NCBI GenBank assembly: GCA_023257515.1
Contig: JALRCA010000090.1
Span: 1-49,637, forward strand
DNA: 49,637 nt
Origin: Aeromicrobium sp.
GTDB lineage: Bacteria > Actinomycetota > Actinomycetes > Propionibacteriales > Nocardioidaceae
Reading direction: 5' to 3'
Part shown: piece after piece, positions 16,183 to 24,595 of the stretch
How the letters are laid out: every line of letters begins with the position of its first letter
Numbering within the stretch: position 1 is the stretch's first letter
The notes under the pieces: generated by a model
Told to the model about the DNA's origin: nothing
What the model saw: the letters and a program-made list of their open reading frames with translations, nothing else
Databases searched by the model: none
Program-made: the position numbers and the translations under genes

Positions 16183-17228
16183 CCGCCCTCGTCGCGGACC
16201 TCACGTCCGACCAGCGGGACCTCCAGCGGATGCTGGCCGCGCTGGCGCACGACCGGGACGTCGTGCTGTCGGACGCTCGCCCCGACGAGGTCGCGGCCCT
16301 CGCCGTCGAGCTGGCCGACCTGGGGGTCTGGACCCTGGGCGCCCCGGAGTCCACCGGAGGTGGCGGGGCGGATCCTGCGACGGTGGCGGTGGCGCTGGAG
16401 CAGCTGGGTCGCTCGTGGCCGGCGCTGGCCTGGGCCTCGGTCCAGGCCCACGCGGCGGCCGACGTCCTCGGTGACGACCCGAGCGCCGAGCTGCTCGGAC
16501 CGGTCCACCGTCGTGAGGTGGGCGTCGCGGTGGTCGACGTCGCCTCGGACGCGGTCGACCTGTGGTGGGACGGCGGTCGACTGATCGGCGTCGTCGCCCG
16601 GGTGGACGCGGCCCACGTCGCGCCTCACCTCCTCGTCCTGTCCGACACCGACGCCGTGCTCGTCGCACCGGAGGACCTGACGACCTCGCCCGTGCGCCGG
16701 ACCGGCCTCGACGGAGCCCTCACGCGGTCCGTGACCGTCGACGCAGGTCCGCGAGACGTGCGCCGGGTCGACGGCGTCGACGTCGCCGCGGCTCGACGCC
16801 GTCTGCTGCTGGGCGCGGCGGCGATCGCGCTCGGGATCGGTGGTGCCGCGGCGGACGCGGCGCGGGCGTACGCGCGGGAGCGGCACCAGTTCGGCGGTCC
16901 GCTGACCGCGATCGCGACGGTGCGGGCCTCGCTCCTCGAGCAGGTGGCCGGCGTCGCCGCCCTCGCCCCGGCGGCCCGGGGACGTCTCGACGACCTCGCG
17001 GCCGGGATCGTGGCCCGGGCCGCGTGCGAGGCGGCCATCTCGACGAGCGCCGCGGCACTGCAGTCCCACGGGGGCTACGGGTACCTGGCCGAGTACCCCG
17101 CCGAGCGCCACCTGCGGGACGCCGTCTCGCTGCGTGCGGCAGCCGACGTCGCCGCCTCGGCCCCCTCGCACGCCCGGGCACTCGCGGGCCACCCGGTCGA
17201 GCCCACCAGCATCCAGGAGGCATCGTGA
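16179..17228 (+). CDS. Acyl-CoA dehydrogenase-like protein, degenerate subunit
   Basis: 349 residues, about 30-50 shorter than a full ACAD. The helical N-terminus (LADLGVWTLGAPESTGGGGAD) and the C-terminal QSHGGYGYLAEYPAERHLRDA segment are clear, but the beta domain is eroded. There is no TEPGAGSD or KxFIT motif, and the IYEGT base region is replaced by LRAAADVAAS. Such proteins usually act as the non-catalytic partner in heteromeric ACADs (as in actinobacterial steroid FadE pairs and PimC/PimD). Its likely partner is the full-length enzyme at 11589, although the genes are not adjacent. GTG start overlapping the ring-cleavage gene by four bases. Confidence 0.78.
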   Translation: MTALVADLTSDQRDLQRMLAALAHDRDVVLSDARPDEVAALAVELADLGVWTLGAPESTGGGGADPATVAVALEQLGRSWPALAWASVQAHAAADVLGDDPSAELLGPVHRREVGVAVVDVASDAVDLWWDGGRLIGVVARVDAAHVAPHLLVLSDTDAVLVAPEDLTTSPVRRTGLDGALTRSVTVDAGPRDVRRVDGVDVAAARRRLLLGAAAIALGIGGAAADAARAYARERHQFGGPLTAIATVRASLLEQVAGVAALAPAARGRLDDLAAGIVARAACEAAISTSAAALQSHGGYGYLAEYPAERHLRDAVSLRAAADVAASAPSHARALAGHPVEPTSIQEAS

Positions 17229-18889
17229 CCGACGTCCAGGCACCGGCCGCGTCGATCGAGATCGACGGCGGTCAGTACAGCCCCATCGATCGCGCGACGG
17301 CCGAGCGATGGCGAGCGGAGGGCTGGTGGGAGCAGCGGTCGATCCGCTCGCTCCTGACCGAGGCCGCTCGCCGCCACCCGCAGCGCCTCGCGCTCGTCGG
17401 GCGCCGCGAGGCCGGTCGGGTCACCCGCACGTACGCCGAGCTCGACGAGCGTGCCACCCGCGCCGCCAGCATCCTGGACTCCCTCGGCGTCGGCACCGGC
17501 GACGCGGTCGCCGTCATGCTCCCGAACTGGGTGGAGTACGCCGAGATCGTGTTCGGCATCAACGAGGTCGGTGGCGTCTACGTCGGGATCCCGGTGGCAC
17601 ACGGTGAGCAGCAGGCCGCCGCCGTCCTGCGTCGGAGCCGGGCCAAGGTCCTCGTCGTCCCGCGCCGGTGGCGGCGGGACGATCACCTCGAGCTGACGCG
17701 CCGGATGCGGGCCGACCTGCCGGACCTCGAGCACGTGGTCGTGGTGGACGAGGACGGCGGCGCGCTCCGGGCCGGCGAGTCCCTGTGGAGCGACCACGCC
17801 GACGTCACGCCGCGTCGGTTCCCCGACCCCGACCCGGACCGGGTCTGCTACCTCGGCTTCACGTCGGGCACGACCGGCGAGCCCAAGGGCGCGATGCACA
17901 GCCACAACACGCTCATCTACTCGGCGCGTCAGCAGGCCCGCCACGTCGGTCCGCGGGTGTACGGCGATCCGCTCGTGCAGCTCGTCGCCTCGCCGGTGGG
18001 GCACCACACGGGTTTCGTGTGGGGCCTGCTGTTCACCGTCCTGCAGGCCGGGACCGGGGTCCACGTCGACCGGTGGGACCCCGCGTGGGGCGTCGACGTC
18101 ATCCGGGAGGAAGGGGTCACGACGTTCTTCGGGGCGCCGACGTTCCTGCAGGACATGATGCGTACCGATCTCGCTGACGACGCCGACAACCCGCTCAGCT
18201 GCCTCGTGATCGCGGGCGCCCCCGTGCCGCGCAGCCTGCCGGCCAGGGCCAGCACCGCGCTCGGTGCGTACGTCGCGCCGGCCTGGGGCATGACCGAGTG
18301 CAGCATCATCGTCTCCTGCACGCCGGCCGAGCCGGACGACGTGCAGCGCACCGACGGGTCGGTCTTCGCCGGGTCCGCTGCGAAGGTGGTCGGACCCGAC
18401 GGCACGGAGCTCCCGGCAGGCGTCGTCGGTGACCTGCTGGTCCACGGACCCGCCGTCACCTACGGCTACGTCGACCGCCGGGACGCCACGGAGGCAGCCT
18501 TCCGTCCGGGCCTGTGGTTCGACACGGGCGATCGCGCGAGCATCGACGAGCGCGGCTGGGTCTCCCTCGCGGGACGCACGAAGGACATCATCATCCGCGG
18601 CGGCGAGAACGTCCCGGTGACCGACGTCGAGTCCTTGGTCTTCGACCATCCCGACGTCCTCAACGCCGCCGTCGTCGGCCTGCCCGACGAGCGACTCGGC
18701 GAGCGCATCGGCGCCGTCCTCGTCGTGCGCCCCGGTCGGCCCGAGCCGACCGTCGAGACGCTGGCGGACTTCCTGCTGGGTCAGGGCCTGTCCAAGCACT
18801 ACCTGCCGGAGCGCGTCACGTGCGTGCCGGAGCTGCCGATGACGCCGAGCGGCAAGATCCAGAAGTTCAAGCTGCGGGAGCCGTGGTGA
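17225..18889 (+). CDS. Acyl-CoA ligase (AMP-forming), AliA-like candidate
   Basis: 554 residues of the ANL superfamily. Activates a carboxylic acid as acyl-AMP and then acyl-CoA. Seen in order: P-loop TSGTTGEPKG (213-222), the GHHTGFVWG loop, A5 motif AWGMTE, WFDTGD, GRTKDIIIRGGENV hinge and the C-terminal catalytic lysine in PSGKIQKFKL. A short N-terminal extension WWEQRSIRSLL is typical of cyclohexanecarboxylate- and medium-chain ligases. Together with the BadI-like gene two positions upstream it probably commits the alicyclic or branched acid to the pathway. GTG start with a four-base overlap. Confidence 0.87.
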   Translation: MTDVQAPAASIEIDGGQYSPIDRATAERWRAEGWWEQRSIRSLLTEAARRHPQRLALVGRREAGRVTRTYAELDERATRAASILDSLGVGTGDAVAVMLPNWVEYAEIVFGINEVGGVYVGIPVAHGEQQAAAVLRRSRAKVLVVPRRWRRDDHLELTRRMRADLPDLEHVVVVDEDGGALRAGESLWSDHADVTPRRFPDPDPDRVCYLGFTSGTTGEPKGAMHSHNTLIYSARQQARHVGPRVYGDPLVQLVASPVGHHTGFVWGLLFTVLQAGTGVHVDRWDPAWGVDVIREEGVTTFFGAPTFLQDMMRTDLADDADNPLSCLVIAGAPVPRSLPARASTALGAYVAPAWGMTECSIIVSCTPAEPDDVQRTDGSVFAGSAAKVVGPDGTELPAGVVGDLLVHGPAVTYGYVDRRDATEAAFRPGLWFDTGDRASIDERGWVSLAGRTKDIIIRGGENVPVTDVESLVFDHPDVLNAAVVGLPDERLGERIGAVLVVRPGRPEPTVETLADFLLGQGLSKHYLPERVTCVPELPMTPSGKIQKFKLREPW

Positions 18890-20022
18890 CGCCGCCGCTG
18901 CAGGGCGTCAGGGTCCTGGACCTCTCGACGTTGCTCCCCGGGCCCCTGGCGACCCTGTTCCTGGCGCAGTCCGGCGCGGACGTCGTCAAGATCGAGCGTC
19001 CGGTCCAGGGCGACGAGATGCGCAGCTACCACCCCCGGCTCGGCGAGGCCAGCGCCAACTACGCCGTGCTGAACCGCGGCAAGCGGGCCTACGCCGCCGA
19101 CCTCAAGGATCCGTCGCAACGGGACCGCGTCCTGGAGATCGCGGCCGAGGCGGACGTCGTGGTCGAGCAGTTCCGGCCCGGGGTCGCCGACCGACTGGGC
19201 CTGGGCTACGACGTCGTCGCACGGCTCAACCCGCGCGTCGTCTACTGCTCGGTCAACGGCTACGGCTCGACGGGTCCGTCCGCCGGGCGCGCCGGCCACG
19301 ACCTGAACTACCTCGCCGAGTCGGGCCTGCTCGGCGTCGTGGTCGACCGTGACGGGGCCCCGAGCCTGCCCGTCAGCGTGCTCGCGGACATCGCCGGCGG
19401 GACCTACCCCGCGGTCGTCAACATCCTGCTCGCCCTCCGGCAGGCCGAGGCCACGGGCCGTGGCTGCCGGGTCGAGGTGGCCATGGCCCGCAACCTGCAG
19501 GTCCTGGCCTACGGCTACTTCGCGACCCACCAGGTCGACGGGACGTGGCCCGAGCCAGGCGCCGAGCTGCTCACCGGAGGCAGCCCCCGGTACCAGGTCT
19601 ACCCGACCGCCGACGGCCGGCACGTCGCCTGCGCGGCACTCGAGGACAGGTTCTGGCGACGGCTCACCGAGCTCGTCGGTCTCGACGAGAGATGGCGGGC
19701 CGACGCCGGGCAGGAGGACGCGGTGATCGCGGCCCTCGGCGAGGTCTTCGCCTCCCGCACGGCTGCCCACTGGCGCCGCGTGCTGACCGGAGAGGACGTC
19801 TGCACGAGCGTCGTCGCGACCTGGGACGAGGCGGTCGACTCCGGCCTCGTCGAGGTCGACGGCCCGGACCGCGTCCGCGACCCCGGGCCGTCGGGTCGCG
19901 CCGTCGCGACGCTCCCGAGCCCCGTGTCGCCGCAGCTGCGACGTGCACCGGGGACCTCCTCCTACCCCGCCCTCCACGCCCTCCCCGACGGCTCGCCCTG
20001 GGCCGCCTCCACCCCGCGATAA
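18886..20022 (+). CDS. Alpha-methylacyl-CoA racemase-like CaiB/BaiF protein
   Basis: 378 residues. Same superfamily as the transferase at 9572, but the catalytic region differs. It has GHDLNYLAESGLLG with His138, and Asp168 in VLADIAGG, thirty residues apart, as are the His126/Asp156 catalytic pair of Mycobacterium MCR. This pattern marks alpha-methylacyl-CoA racemases, which interconvert 2R and 2S epimers so that stereospecific dehydrogenases can act. That fits a substrate with a stereocentre at C2, for example a ring carboxylic acid or 2-methyl acid. Transferase activity remains possible. GTG start, overlapping the ligase by four bases. Confidence 0.78.
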   Translation: MTPPLQGVRVLDLSTLLPGPLATLFLAQSGADVVKIERPVQGDEMRSYHPRLGEASANYAVLNRGKRAYAADLKDPSQRDRVLEIAAEADVVVEQFRPGVADRLGLGYDVVARLNPRVVYCSVNGYGSTGPSAGRAGHDLNYLAESGLLGVVVDRDGAPSLPVSVLADIAGGTYPAVVNILLALRQAEATGRGCRVEVAMARNLQVLAYGYFATHQVDGTWPEPGAELLTGGSPRYQVYPTADGRHVACAALEDRFWRRLTELVGLDERWRADAGQEDAVIAALGEVFASRTAAHWRRVLTGEDVCTSVVATWDEAVDSGLVEVDGPDRVRDPGPSGRAVATLPSPVSPQLRRAPGTSSYPALHALPDGSPWAASTPR

Positions 20023-20032
20023 GGAGCCACGC

Positions 20033-21019
20033 ATGCGTGCAGTACTCGTCGAGGACTTCGGTCCTCCGTCCAGCCTGGTCGTCAAGGACGTGCCCGACCT
20101 CGTGCCGCAGGCGGGCGAGGTCCTCGTGGAGGTCGCGGCGGCGAGCGTGAACTTCCCCGACATCCTGGTCGTCGACGGGACCTACCAGAACCTCCCACCG
20201 CGACCGTTCAGCCCAGGCAAGGAGGTGGCGGGACGCGTCGCAGCGGTCGGCGCGGGCGTCGAGCGCCTGGTCGTGGGCCAGCGCGTGTTCGCGCTCGTGG
20301 AGCACGGTGGCTACGCGGAGCAGGTCGTGGTGCCCGAGGAGCTCGTGGTCGAGCTGCCCGACGAGGTCGACGACGTGCAGGCGGCCGCGGCCGGCCTGGT
20401 GTACGCGACGGCCCACCTGGGGCTGCGGCGTCGTGGCCGACTGCTGCCGGGGGAGACCGTCCTGGTCACCGGTGCCGGCGGGGGTGTCGGCTCGGCGGGC
20501 GTCCAGCTCGCCAAGGCCTGGGGTGCGCGCGTCATCGCGCTCGCGCAGGACGAGGCGAAGGGTGGGCTGACGCGGCGTCAGGGCGCCGACGTGGTCCTCA
20601 CGTCGACTCCGACGACGCTGCGCGACGACGTGCTCGCCGCCACGGACGGTCGCGGTGTCGACCTGACGCTCGAGATGCTCGGCGGTGACTTCCTGGCGCA
20701 GGTGCTGCGGGCGACCGCCTGGGAGGGCCGCGTCGTGGTCGTCGGCTTCGCGTCCGGCGGTCAGCTGCCGATCAAGCCCGGCCACCTCCTGGTCAAGAAC
20801 ATCGGGGTCCTCGGGCTGCAGAGCAGCGACTACCGCGACCGCGATCCCGGCCTCACCCGCGAGACGATGGCCGAGGTCTTCGGACTCCTGGGCTCGGGTG
20901 CGGTCGACGCGGCGGTCGACACGGTCCTGCCGTTGGAGGACGCCGCGCAGGCGCTGCAGTACGTCAAGGACGGGCGGGTCAAGGGCAAGGTCGTGCTGAC
21001 GACCCGGAGCGCGTCATGA
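20033..21019 (+). CDS. MDR-superfamily NADPH:quinone oxidoreductase-like reductase
   Basis: 328 residues, zinc-free medium-chain reductase. The catalytic-domain part runs through VAAASVNFPDILVVDG and PGKEVAGRVAAVG; the cofactor loop is VLVTGAGGGVGSAGVQLAKAWGARV. No zinc-ligand Cys cluster is seen. Relatives reduce quinones or the double bond of enoyl-type compounds, so an enoyl-CoA reductase role in the pathway is possible. It starts eleven bases after the racemase-like gene behind the ribosome site aaggag and overlaps the next HAD by four bases. Confidence 0.85.
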   Translation: MRAVLVEDFGPPSSLVVKDVPDLVPQAGEVLVEVAAASVNFPDILVVDGTYQNLPPRPFSPGKEVAGRVAAVGAGVERLVVGQRVFALVEHGGYAEQVVVPEELVVELPDEVDDVQAAAAGLVYATAHLGLRRRGRLLPGETVLVTGAGGGVGSAGVQLAKAWGARVIALAQDEAKGGLTRRQGADVVLTSTPTTLRDDVLAATDGRGVDLTLEMLGGDFLAQVLRATAWEGRVVVVGFASGGQLPIKPGHLLVKNIGVLGLQSSDYRDRDPGLTRETMAEVFGLLGSGAVDAAVDTVLPLEDAAQALQYVKDGRVKGKVVLTTRSAS

Positions 21020-21909
21020 GTCGCGAAGGAACCGCCCACGCCGAGGAGCCGACCGTGCTGTGGAGCCACGAGCTGCCTGCCTCGGTCGGCGTGGTCGGCG
21101 GCGGCCGGATGGGCGCGGGCATCGCCCACGCCTTCCTCGCCGCGGGTGCTCGCGTCGTCGTGCTCGAGGCCGACGACGAGGCGGCGTCGCACGCCCGGAG
21201 CCGCGTGACGCGGAACGTCGAGCTGGCGCTCGAGCGGGGCGACGAGCCTCGATCCGCCGACGCGGTCCTGGCCGCGTTCACCACCGCCACCGACGTGCGG
21301 TCCCTGGCCGACGTCGGACTCGTCGTCGAGGCCGTCCCGGAGTCGCACGACCTGAAGGTCGAGGTCTTGAGGCGGGTCGAGGGCGTCGCCCCCGGTGCGG
21401 TGCTCGCGACCAACACGAGCTCGCTCTCGGTCGACGCCATCGCCGCGAGGCTGACGCGTCCGGAGCGCGTGGTCGGGCTGCACTTCTTCAACCCGGTGCC
21501 GGCCAGCCGGCTGGTCGAGGTCGTCGTCGGGACGGCGACGCCACCGGACCTGGCCGAGGCGGCCGGGCAGTGGGTGGCTGCTCTCGGGAAGACGGCGATC
21601 ACCGTGACGGACTCGCCCGGGTTCGCCAGCAGCAGGCTCGGCCTCGCGCTGGCCCTGGAGGCGATGCGCATGGTCGAGGCGGGTGTCGCGACGGCCGCGG
21701 ACATCGACCTCGCGATGACGCTGGGCTACAAGCACCACCTGGGACCGTTGCGGACCACTGATCTCGTCGGGCTGGACGTCCGCCTGGCCATCGCCGACCA
21801 CCTCGCCCGAGAGGTCGGGGAGCGGTTCGCGCCGCCGCAGGTGCTGCGCGACAAGGTCGCGGCCGGCGAGCTCGGCCGCAAGACCGGACAGGGGTTCTAC
21901 ACATGGTGA
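21016..21909 (+). CDS. 3-hydroxyacyl-CoA dehydrogenase (third of three)
   Basis: 297 residues. Rossmann loop VVGGGRMGAGIAHA, in which the usual T-M-G is R-M-G; catalytic His in GLHFFNPVPASRLVEVV; TDSPGFASSRLGLALALEAMRM; and GYKHHLGPLRTTDLVGLDVRL with C-terminal GRKTGQGFYTW. The last half is closest to 3-hydroxybutyryl-CoA dehydrogenase. It carries an 18-residue N-terminal extension ahead of the fold. It overlaps the MDR gene by four bases and the glutamate dehydrogenase by seven, so it is translated as part of the same message. Confidence 0.87.
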   Translation: MSREGTAHAEEPTVLWSHELPASVGVVGGGRMGAGIAHAFLAAGARVVVLEADDEAASHARSRVTRNVELALERGDEPRSADAVLAAFTTATDVRSLADVGLVVEAVPESHDLKVEVLRRVEGVAPGAVLATNTSSLSVDAIAARLTRPERVVGLHFFNPVPASRLVEVVVGTATPPDLAEAAGQWVAALGKTAITVTDSPGFASSRLGLALALEAMRMVEAGVATAADIDLAMTLGYKHHLGPLRTTDLVGLDVRLAIADHLAREVGERFAPPQVLRDKVAAGELGRKTGQGFYTW

Positions 21910-23183
21910 CGATCGAGCCCGAGCTGGCGCCGGCCCCCACGCCGCGCCCCCTGGACGATGCCCGTGCGCAGCTGCGCGACGCGGTCGAGCGGCTCGGGCA
22001 CGACGAGAGCGTCTACGCCATGTTGTCAGTCGCCCGCCGGGAGCTCTCGGTGAGCATCCCGCTGCGGCGCGACGACGGCCGTGTCGAGGTGCTGACGGGC
22101 CACCGGGTGCAGCACAACCTCTCGCGCGGTCCCGGCAAGGGCGGCCTGCGGTTCAGCCCCGACGTGGGGATCGACGAGGTGCGGGCGCTCGCGATGTGGA
22201 TGACCTGGAAGTGTGCGCTGCTCGACGTGCCCTACGGCGGCGCGAAGGGCGGGATCACGATCGACCCGCGGGCGTACTCCCAGGCCGAGCTCGAGCGCGT
22301 GACGCGTCGCTACACGAGCGAGGTCTCGCAGCTGATCGGCCCTGACGTCGACATCATGGCGCCTGACGTCGGCACGGACGAGCGCACCATGGCCTGGATG
22401 ATGGACACGTACTCCGTGGGTCGCGGCAGCACCGTCCTGGGCGTCGTCACCGGCAAGCCCGTGGCGCTGGGCGGGTCCCTCGGTCGGGCCATGGCGACCT
22501 CGCGCGGTGTCGCCTACGTCTCGCTGCTGGCCCTGGAGCGACGGGGGATCCGGGCATCGGGCGCGACGGCCGCGGTGCAGGGGTTCGGCAAGGTCGGCCG
22601 CGGCGCCGCCCGTCTGCTGCACGACGCCGGTGTCCGTGTCGTCGCCGTGAGCGACGCCGACGGTGTCGTCCACCGTGCGGACGGCATCGACGTCCCGGAC
22701 CTGGAGCGCCACGTCGACCGGACCGGCTCGGTCTCCGGGTTCGCGGGGGCCGACCCCCTGCCGGGGCAGCGCGAGCTCCTGACGCTCGACGTCGACCTGC
22801 TGGTCCCGGCCGCCGTCGAGGCGGTCGTCACCGAGGACAACGCTCGTGACGTCCGGGCGCGGATCCTCGTCGAGGGCGCGAACGGGCCGCTCACGACCGT
22901 GGCGGACGCGATCCTGCAGGACGCGGGATGCCTGGTGGTGCCGGACATCCTGGCGAACGCCGGTGGTGTCGTCGTGAGCTACTTCGAGTGGGTCCAGGCG
23001 AACCAGGCGTACTGGTGGAGCGTCGACGAGGTCGAGAGCCGTCTGGACGCGCGGATGCAGGTGGCCTGGGACCGTGTGTGGGACCGGGCCCAGCGGGACG
23101 GGCAGTCCCTGCGGAGCGCCGCCATGACCCTGGCGGTCAAGACCGTCGCCGACGCGCACCGGCTCCGGGGGTTGTACCCGTGA
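21903..23183 (+). CDS. Glutamate dehydrogenase (Glu/Leu/Phe/Val family)
   Basis: 426 residues, the length of the hexameric NAD-type enzyme. It interconverts glutamate and 2-oxoglutarate plus ammonia. GPGKGGLRFSP holds Lys79, MTWKCALLDVP holds Lys103, and PYGGAKGGI holds the catalytic Lys115. The cofactor domain has VQGFGKVGRGAARLL. The MTWK and PYGGAKGG forms favour glutamate over leucine or phenylalanine. It overlaps the HAD by seven bases and MerR by four, an odd place for a housekeeping enzyme. It may process nitrogen released from the pathway substrate or rebalance NAD(H). Confidence 0.87.
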   Translation: MVTIEPELAPAPTPRPLDDARAQLRDAVERLGHDESVYAMLSVARRELSVSIPLRRDDGRVEVLTGHRVQHNLSRGPGKGGLRFSPDVGIDEVRALAMWMTWKCALLDVPYGGAKGGITIDPRAYSQAELERVTRRYTSEVSQLIGPDVDIMAPDVGTDERTMAWMMDTYSVGRGSTVLGVVTGKPVALGGSLGRAMATSRGVAYVSLLALERRGIRASGATAAVQGFGKVGRGAARLLHDAGVRVVAVSDADGVVHRADGIDVPDLERHVDRTGSVSGFAGADPLPGQRELLTLDVDLLVPAAVEAVVTEDNARDVRARILVEGANGPLTTVADAILQDAGCLVVPDILANAGGVVVSYFEWVQANQAYWWSVDEVESRLDARMQVAWDRVWDRAQRDGQSLRSAAMTLAVKTVADAHRLRGLYP

Positions 23184-23557
23184 GGATCGGTGAGGCCTCG
23201 CGCGCGAGCGGCGCGAGCCCGCGGGCGCTGCGGCTGTACGAGGAGGAGGGGCTGATCGTGCCGGGCCGCTGCAGCAACGGCTACCGGGACTACTGCCCGT
23301 CGACCGTCGAGCGGGTGCGCGTCATCCGGCACCTCATGGACGCGGGGGTGCCCGTGCGGTTCCTCAAGCAGGTGCTCCCGATGGTCGTCGGCGAGACCAC
23401 GATGGACCCCGAGGCGATGCAGGAGGTCGCGGCCTACCTGGATCGACTCAGCGGTCGCATCGAGGCGCTCGAGCGCCAGCGGTCCGCGCTGGGCGAGTTC
23501 CTGCTGCAGGTCCAGGTGCGCGAGGTGTTGACCTTGACGCATGCGGCAGGCTCCTAG
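23180..23557 (+). CDS. MerR-family transcriptional regulator
   Basis: 125 residues. N-terminal winged helix (RIGEASRASGASPRALRLYEEEGLIVPGR, then GYRDY) is followed by a dimerising coiled coil (EVAAYLDRLSGRIEALERQRSALGEFL). No cysteine-rich metal site is present, so it is not a heavy-metal sensor; one Cys lies in the wing (YCPS). The GTG start overlaps the glutamate dehydrogenase stop by four bases. Its 3' end carries a promoter-like element for the next gene, the probable target. Confidence 0.85.
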   Translation: MRIGEASRASGASPRALRLYEEEGLIVPGRCSNGYRDYCPSTVERVRVIRHLMDAGVPVRFLKQVLPMVVGETTMDPEAMQEVAAYLDRLSGRIEALERQRSALGEFLLQVQVREVLTLTHAAGS

Positions 23558-23567
23558 CGTCGTCCAC
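23528..23567 (+). promoter_or_regulatory. Leaderless promoter inside the 3' end of merR
   Basis: TTGACC (23528-23533) and TAGCGT (23555-23560) are separated by 21 bases, longer than the usual 17 and similar to the stretched spacers that MerR proteins untwist. TAGCGT is followed by seven bases and the ATG at 23568, the leaderless pattern. The spacer contains only a weak dyad. An alternative -35, TTGACG at 23534, would give a 15-base spacer. Confidence 0.4.
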
Positions 23568-24587
23568 ATGACTGTGACATCGCCTGCACACGCCGTGCCC
23601 GCCACCATCCGAGGACTCGTCCAGCGGACGTCCGCCGGACCGGACGACCTCGAGCTCGTCGAGGACCTGCCGACGCCCGTTCCCGGGCCAGGGGAGTACC
23701 TGGTCAAGGTGGGCGCCGCCGGTCTCAACTTCGCCGACGTCATGCAGACGTACGGCACCTACGCCGGGGGTCCGACCCCGGAGTACGTCGCGGGATTCGA
23801 GGCGGCCGGAGAGATCGTGGCCGTCGGCCCCGACGTGACGGACCCGCTGCCGGTCGGCAGCCACGTCATCGGGGTCGGCCCCGGGGCGTTCGCCCAGTAC
23901 ATGGTCATGCCGGCCGTGGCCGTCGCTCCGGTGCCCCAGGGGTGGAGCGACGCGGCCTCGCTGGGACTCGTGCTGAACTGGGCCACCGCGCTCGCGGCGA
24001 TCAAGCCGCTGGGCGGGCTGGGCGAGGGCGACTGGGTCCTCGTCCACGCCGCGGCGGGTGGTGTCGGCCAGGCCGCGATCCGGCTGGCGAAGCACTACGG
24101 GGCGCACGTGGTCGCGCTCGCGTCGAGCCACAAGCACGACGCGATCGCCGGCCTCGGTGCCGACGTGGTCCTGGACCGCTCGCGCGACGACCTCGCCGAG
24201 GAGATCCTCCGTGTCACCGGAGGTGGCGTCGACCTCGTCCTCGAGTCGATCGGGAAGACCACGTTCGAGCTGAGCCTGGGCGTCGCGAAGCCGTTCCAGG
24301 GTCGCCTCGTGGTCTTCGGGGCGGCCTCGGGCGACGCCTCCGTCGACACCCACCAGCTCGTCTTCGAGCACCGGGTCCAGGTGCAGGGCCTCCACATCGG
24401 GGCGTTCGCCGAGCTGGTGCCCGACCAGTACGCGGAGCTGGTGGCCGAGCTCGACCGGCTCATCGAGGTCGGGGTCCTCGTGCCCGGCACACCGACCGTG
24501 CACGCCTTGACCGACGGCGTGGCGGCCGTCCACCAGCTCGCCTCGGGCACGTCCGTCGGCAAGCTCGCCATCGATCCCTGGGCCTGA
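23568..24587 (+). CDS. MDR-superfamily oxidoreductase (quinone reductase-like)
   Basis: 339 residues, second zinc-free MDR of the cluster. VKVGAAGLNFADVMQTYG and VAGFEAAGEIVAVGPDV form the catalytic domain; WVLVHAAAGGVGQAAIRLAKHYGAHVVALAS is the NADPH fold. It was probably recruited as an enoyl-type reductase. The ATG at 23568 is chosen over an upstream in-frame ATG because the upstream one lies in merR coding sequence, and a TAGCGT hexamer sits exactly seven bases ahead. Its expression may be tied to the adjacent MerR protein rather than to the upstream operon. Confidence 0.85.
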   Translation: MTVTSPAHAVPATIRGLVQRTSAGPDDLELVEDLPTPVPGPGEYLVKVGAAGLNFADVMQTYGTYAGGPTPEYVAGFEAAGEIVAVGPDVTDPLPVGSHVIGVGPGAFAQYMVMPAVAVAPVPQGWSDAASLGLVLNWATALAAIKPLGGLGEGDWVLVHAAAGGVGQAAIRLAKHYGAHVVALASSHKHDAIAGLGADVVLDRSRDDLAEEILRVTGGGVDLVLESIGKTTFELSLGVAKPFQGRLVVFGAASGDASVDTHQLVFEHRVQVQGLHIGAFAELVPDQYAELVAELDRLIEVGVLVPGTPTVHALTDGVAAVHQLASGTSVGKLAIDPWA

Positions 24588-24595
24588 CCGCACCG

